DNA of 17,583 nt from Deltaproteobacteria bacterium RIFCSPHIGHO2_12_FULL_43_9 (GTDB lineage: Bacteria; Bdellovibrionota; O2-12-FULL-43-9). Shown here piece after piece: positions 14,642 to 17,583 of this stretch (position 1 is its first letter; each line of letters begins with the position of its first letter). The stretch is from NCBI GenBank assembly GCA_001798265.1, contig MGRR01000102.1, positions 63,904 through 81,486 on the forward strand, given 5' to 3'. The notes under the pieces are model-generated. The model was given only the letters and a program-made list of their open reading frames with translations. It was not told the DNA's origin and did no database searches. Both the position numbers and the translations under genes were made by a program.

Positions 14642-14692
14642 TTATTTTAAATTCTGGCCAACGAGTGGAATTGGGTATTTTTTGTCGAAGCA
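14642..14692 (-). repeat. purF 3'-end fragment, copy C
   Basis: These 51 bp decode on the minus strand to CFDKKYPIPLVGQNLK plus stop, in the purF frame. They lie 53 bp after the nucleotidyltransferase gene and 29 bp from the end of the HEPN gene, between convergent genes. Confidence 0.87.
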
Positions 14693-14721
14693 AGTTCGAT
14701 TACTATCTGTTAATCCTTAAA

Positions 14722-15132
14722 TTATTTTATGTGCGGCGCGACTATCTCAACCACGTTAGTCGCTTTATTTAACGCATCTTCGGCATCTTTTTTGCGATAG
14801 AATGATGATGGGGTTAATTCCTCACTCCCATAAAAAGCAAGCTCACGATCTCTTCTGAGAGAATGAGAAATTTCCATCAATGTTTCCAGGTTCTTTCCAA
14901 TGACCTCTTTAGGCAAAAGGGATGCTTCCTGTCTTAGGATATCAGAGACATCATGAATTCTTGGGACTTCAATACCAGAGACTCTTAAAAGAGCTTTTAG
15001 CGTGAGTTCAACAATTTCCTGGGCTTCACGAACAACATCAGCCCACGCCTCTTCTTCAAACAAGGTTCTTAAAGCAACCAGTCTTTTCTTTGAACGCTCA
15101 ATATAATCACTTGCCAGTTTAATGTTTTGCAT
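14722..15132 (-). CDS. HEPN-domain protein, toxin partner of the MNT gene
   Basis: This 136-aa all-helical protein fits the HEPN family (PF05168 type): SDYIERSKKRLVALRTLF as helix 1, WADVVREAQEIVELTLKALLRVSG as helix 2, IHDVSDIL, then RRDRELAFYGSEE and YRKKDAEDALNKATNVVEIV. HEPN proteins paired with minimal nucleotidyltransferases are usually ribonuclease toxins. The canonical R-x4-6-H catalytic motif is not clear here: the equivalent stretch reads RRDRELAFYG with Tyr instead of His. The activity may therefore differ or be lost. It follows the MNT gene with a 3-bp gap on the same strand. A decayed copy of this junction lies at 12003-12058. Confidence 0.85.
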   Translation of the reverse strand: MQNIKLASDYIERSKKRLVALRTLFEEEAWADVVREAQEIVELTLKALLRVSGIEVPRIHDVSDILRQEASLLPKEVIGKNLETLMEISHSLRRDRELAFYGSEELTPSSFYRKKDAEDALNKATNVVEIVAPHIK

Positions 15133-15135
15133 CGG

Positions 15136-15699
15136 TCAATTTCTACTATGTACCCAATATGGGTGTCCATGACTTAGTTTCCTGATAACCTTACCAGAGG
15201 CAATATGCTTTCTGATACGCTGAAGAACGCTTTTTACCTTTCCTGACTTATCAAATAAAATAATCCCATCCAATGACACCTCCAGCCAGAGACTTCCGAC
15301 ACTTTCAGGATCTTCCGGTAACAGAGCAAATTGCACTGAAGAATTTTTAGGTAAAAATGAGCTGTCCTTTTTATCAAACTCCCTATAGAGATCGGAGGTT
15401 ATTTCAAATCCCGTTTCTAAAACAACAAGTAAATCATAATCAGATCCTTCTCGCTCCTCACCTCTTGAAGCAGATCCGTATAAAATTACCCCCTCACACT
15501 GAAAGCCTGTTTTTTTCAGGAGTCTAATCAGTTCCTGCAACCATAATGACGCACCTTCATCCCGCTTACCTCCAAGCACCTCCTTGCAATATTGATTTAA
15601 AGAATACTCCCTTTCAGAGGCCTTTTTGATAAGTTCGGCATGAAGCTCAGGATTTATCCTCAATACAAATTTCCCTGATTTGTTAATTTTTTTAGACAT
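15136..15699 (-). CDS. RHH-MNT fusion: DNA-binding plus minimal nucleotidyltransferase, antitoxin candidate
   Basis: The 187-aa product joins two domains. Residues about 8-45 (GKFVLRINPELHAELIKKASE, SLNQYCKEVL) look like a ribbon-helix-helix DNA-binding domain of HicB/Arc type. From about residue 65 a minimal nucleotidyltransferase domain follows, with VILYGSASRGEEREGSDYDL (GS loop and DxD metal site). In MntA/HepT systems the MNT protein AMPylates the HEPN toxin. Here the added RHH domain would also let it bind its own operator. GGGTGA lies about five bases before ATG 15699, and a 28-bp perfect palindrome lies 16 bp upstream. It is cotranscribed with the HEPN gene. Confidence 0.85.
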   Translation of the reverse strand: MSKKINKSGKFVLRINPELHAELIKKASEREYSLNQYCKEVLGGKRDEGASLWLQELIRLLKKTGFQCEGVILYGSASRGEEREGSDYDLLVVLETGFEITSDLYREFDKKDSSFLPKNSSVQFALLPEDPESVGSLWLEVSLDGIILFDKSGKVKSVLQRIRKHIASGKVIRKLSHGHPYWVHSRN

Positions 15700-15714
15700 A
15701 TATCACCCAATATT

Positions 15715-15742
15715 AGAATATAGTACTATAGTACTATATTCT
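15715..15742. promoter_or_regulatory. 28-bp perfect palindromic operator of the MNT/HEPN operon
   Basis: The half-site AGAATATAGTACTA (15715-15728) is followed directly by its exact reverse complement (15729-15742). The centre also reads as tandem TAGTACTA units, as RHH dimers bind side by side. It lies just upstream of the RHH-MNT start. Confidence 0.75.
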
Positions 15743-15773
15743 ACCAGAACTGCAAGTGTGTTATTTTCTTGTA

Positions 15774-15990
15774 TTATTTTAGATTCTGATCGACGAGTGG
15801 AATTGGGTATTTTTTGTCGAAGCAGGCGGTACAAAAGGTATGGATAGCATTACTGGTGGATGACAATAACCCTTCAATTGAAATATAACCGAGGGAATCT
15901 GCTCCAAGGAATTTCCTGATCTCCTCTACGGCACTGGACGATGCGATGAGCTCTTCGCTGGTGGGTGTATCTATGCCGTAAAAGCATGGG
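15774..15990 (-). pseudogene. purF 3'-end fragment, copy B (217 bp)
   Basis: From 15801 to 15990 this matches the true purF (17121-17310) without gaps, at 174 of 190 positions by hand count. The frame stays open and encodes the same protein end through FCTACFDKKYPI, finishing PLVDQNLK instead of PLVDNL. Similarity stops sharply at 15990, after GCATGGG. It is not translatable on its own (no start), so it is a dead fragment. It is the longest of the four tails. Confidence 0.93.
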
Positions 15991-16001
15991 CCGGATATTA
16001 A

Positions 16002-17090
16002 TCATTTTTCAATAGAGAAACTGAAGGTTACGCTACTTATTACACTTACCATATCAAAGAATATTGCTTCTTTGGCATCTTCGTGGCTCAGTGCTTCTAA
16101 CCTCTCGAGAGTAACTTTCGCCCGATAAGAATTATCCTGAATCTTCCTTAAATATTCCTTTGCTGCTGCCACGTCCCCACCTAAATACTTATGCCAAGCC
16201 AAATAATATAGGGGGATTTCTGAGCGTGGATTATAACCTGTTAATTCCAATGCTAAATTGTTCATGGCCTCTTTGCCATATTTTTTCATTGCGTACTGAA
16301 GTTTAATTTCATTTACCGTAGTTTCTTTAAACTCATCACTAAATACGGGTTCATACTTCATGATTACTTCTTCTAAATCGCTTTCTGCTTGTTCCTCGTT
16401 TTTGTTTAAAAAATACCTTAACCATGTTGCCTGTAATAATTTTCCTGCAACAAACACATTGTCGGGTTCGATCTCAAGCATTCTACCGGCAATTTTACTA
16501 ACATTATCTAATGCTCCAGTGTCGATCGAATATATAAGTTTATTTGAAAGAATCGCAATATCACCTATCTCTTCCAGGGGCTTATCCCTTGTCATCACCT
16601 CAGCCGCCGCACTTCTATATTTGATGAGGGCCAAAAAGCAATTCTTAAATTCATCTGCAAAAGATTCTTCTCTGTTTCCGAGACTATTATTGGCCCTTTC
16701 GCAGTACGCACCAAGTGTATTCAGATTATTGAAATACTCGTTACGTAAATGGGTTGTGGAGCAGCTAGAACTAACAAGAATATTCTCAATATGCCCCAGT
16801 AGTCGTCCTTCGTCAGCCTCAGAAAGATATATTGTACCGTTGTCTTTTATTACACCGTAGTTATTTAAATCCATTCCTAATAATGCGTTCCATTTTTCTC
16901 TACATCCCTCGGAAATTTTAACCGCCGGGCTAAAGGTCATCACCTCCGGAATAGGCTCCTTGATGTTTTTCTTAAAGACCTCCACGGACACAGTGTCTTG
17001 TTTTTTCTCCCTAAGATATTTTTTGGCGGTCAATAAAGACAGCACTGTTATTACAAGGGAAATACCAAGAATATAAATGAATTTCCTCAT
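16002..17090 (-). CDS. Membrane-anchored helical-repeat protein of unknown function
   Basis: This 362-aa protein begins with a single hydrophobic segment (ILGISLVITVLSLL, residues 8-21) preceded by Arg and Lys and followed by a Lys-rich stretch, so it is probably an inner-membrane anchor with a periplasmic body. From about residue 170 the sequence is helical with TPR-like spacing (IAGRMLEIEPDNVFVAGKLLQATWLRYF, YYLAWHKYLGGDVAAAKEYLRKI). There are four cysteines in the first half (GCREKW, SSCSTT, AYCERA, NCFLAL). AGGAGG, five bases before the ATG, overlaps the purF stop codon, so translation is probably coupled to purF, with no room for a separate promoter. It is the cargo closest to purF. Confidence 0.75.
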   Translation of the reverse strand: MRKFIYILGISLVITVLSLLTAKKYLREKKQDTVSVEVFKKNIKEPIPEVMTFSPAVKISEGCREKWNALLGMDLNNYGVIKDNGTIYLSEADEGRLLGHIENILVSSSCSTTHLRNEYFNNLNTLGAYCERANNSLGNREESFADEFKNCFLALIKYRSAAAEVMTRDKPLEEIGDIAILSNKLIYSIDTGALDNVSKIAGRMLEIEPDNVFVAGKLLQATWLRYFLNKNEEQAESDLEEVIMKYEPVFSDEFKETTVNEIKLQYAMKKYGKEAMNNLALELTGYNPRSEIPLYYLAWHKYLGGDVAAAKEYLRKIQDNSYRAKVTLERLEALSHEDAKEAIFFDMVSVISSVTFSFSIEK

Positions 17091-17099
17091 GCTGCCCTC

Positions 17100-17583
17100 C
17101 TATAAATTGTCGACTAAGGGAATTGGATATTTTTTGTCGAAGCAGGCAGTGCAAAAGGAACGGCTTGAATTACTAGTGGATGATAACAATCCCTCGATTG
17201 AAATATAACCGAGGGAATCTGCTCCAAGGAATTTCCTGATCTCTTCTACGGCACTGGATGATGCGATGAGCTCTTCGCTGGTGGGTGTATCTATGCCGTA
17301 AAAGCATGGGGAGATTATAGGAGGGGCGGAGAGCCTTAAGTGAACCTCCCTTGCACCGGCCTGTCTTATCATCTTAATAATCTTTTGGGCGGTGGTGCCA
17401 CGCACCAAAGAATCATCCACAATAACAACGCGTTTGTTGTTTAGGACTTCTTTAACCGCGTTCAGTTTTACCTTTACACCGAAGTTGCGGATTGCCTGCT
17501 TTGGTTCAATAAATGTTCTTCCAACATAGTGATTACGTATGATTCCCATAGCGTATGGAATTCTGGATTCTTCTGAATAACCG
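17100..17583 (-). CDS. purF: Amidophosphoribosyltransferase, C-terminal part (5' end beyond window)
   Basis: PurF converts PRPP and glutamine to phosphoribosylamine, the first step of purine synthesis. The visible 160 residues start GYSEESRIPYAMGIIRNHYV and contain VGRTFIEP and the PRPP-binding loop VVIVDDSLVRGTT. PCFYGID and FCTACFDKKYP follow: the cysteines in these last two segments are the Fe-S ligands known in the Bacillus-type enzyme. The frame is open to the right edge, so the start lies outside. The last residues (PLVDNL) differ from the PLVDQNLK end encoded by copies B, D and E, suggesting the present 3' end came with an insertion. Only 9 bp separate it from the 362-aa gene, to which it is translationally linked. 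Confidence 0.96.
   Translation of the reverse strand, partial: GYSEESRIPYAMGIIRNHYVGRTFIEPKQAIRNFGVKVKLNAVKEVLNNKRVVIVDDSLVRGTTAQKIIKMIRQAGAREVHLRLSAPPIISPCFYGIDTPTSEELIASSSAVEEIRKFLGADSLGYISIEGLLSSTSNSSRSFCTACFDKKYPIPLVDNL

Larger units (their letters stand above)
11373..17310. mobile_element. Putative cassette array at the 3' end of purF
   Basis: Five same-orientation copies of the purF 3' end (11373, 13206, 14642, 15774 and the true gene end at 17100) delimit four segments of about 1.8, 1.4, 1.1 and 1.3 kb. Every copy begins at the purF stop codon, and their lengths into purF differ (50 to 217 bp). The cargo is toxin-antitoxin-like pairs and proteins of unknown function. No integrase, transposase or integron attC hairpin is seen inside. 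Insertion at the purF 3' end, with the gene end restored each time, best explains the pattern; the mechanism is inferred. Confidence 0.7.

Noticed and set aside
16360..16860. Plus-strand ORF of 166 codons
   Set aside because: It is antisense to the 362-aa gene, which has a strong ribosome-binding site and an N-terminal membrane segment.
11373..17310. Classical integron
   Set aside because: No integron integrase and no attC-like folded sites. The repeated unit is a protein-gene end, not an attC.

Overview
The window looks like a chromosomal segment of a diderm (Gram-negative) bacterium of moderate AT-richness. It encodes a periplasmic SurA-like protein, two lipoproteins with lipoboxes and two probable outer-membrane beta-barrels. 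The class 1B dihydroorotate dehydrogenase pair (pyrK-pyrD) and a PurF with Fe-S cysteines fit a deltaproteobacterium-like or related phylum, but the sequence does not fix the lineage.

Layout. 1-2200: an unrecognised acidic protein cut by the window edge, then a lone AAA/DUF4143 ATPase gene set between short inverted repeats. 2198-5015 (minus): a tightly overlapping operon, surA-like > rimI > pyrK > pyrD. A dispersed repeat has entered pyrD in frame at its 5' end. 5016-8439 (minus): four genes for exported proteins of unknown function (secreted, lipoprotein, lipoprotein, glycine-rich). 8440-10628: a tandem pair of 89/88-bp repeats, a beta-barrel gene and a 758-bp gene-free stretch with hairpin repeats. 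10629-11381: an exported protein of unknown function.

11373-17583 is the most interesting part. The true purF enters from the right edge (minus strand, stop at 17100). Its last 50-217 bp recur four more times to the left, all in the same orientation and each beginning at the purF stop codon (11373, 13206, 14642, 15774). The segments between the tails each carry a self-contained cargo: a ribbon-helix-helix/RelE toxin-antitoxin pair plus a Met-rich barrel protein; a winged-helix/nucleotidyltransferase pair behind a 23-bp palindrome; an RHH-MNT/HEPN pair behind a 28-bp perfect palindrome; and a membrane-anchored helical-repeat protein whose ribosome-binding site overlaps the purF stop codon. I read this as a cassette array built by repeated insertion at the 3' end of purF, with the most recent arrival next to purF. 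No recombinase is present in the window, so the mechanism is unknown.

How the genes work together: pyrK/pyrD make orotate for pyrimidines, and purF performs the first committed step of purine synthesis. The cassettes look like addiction/defence cargo parked behind an essential gene whose coding sequence is restored at each insertion. The exported operon and barrels point to envelope functions that cannot be named from sequence alone.
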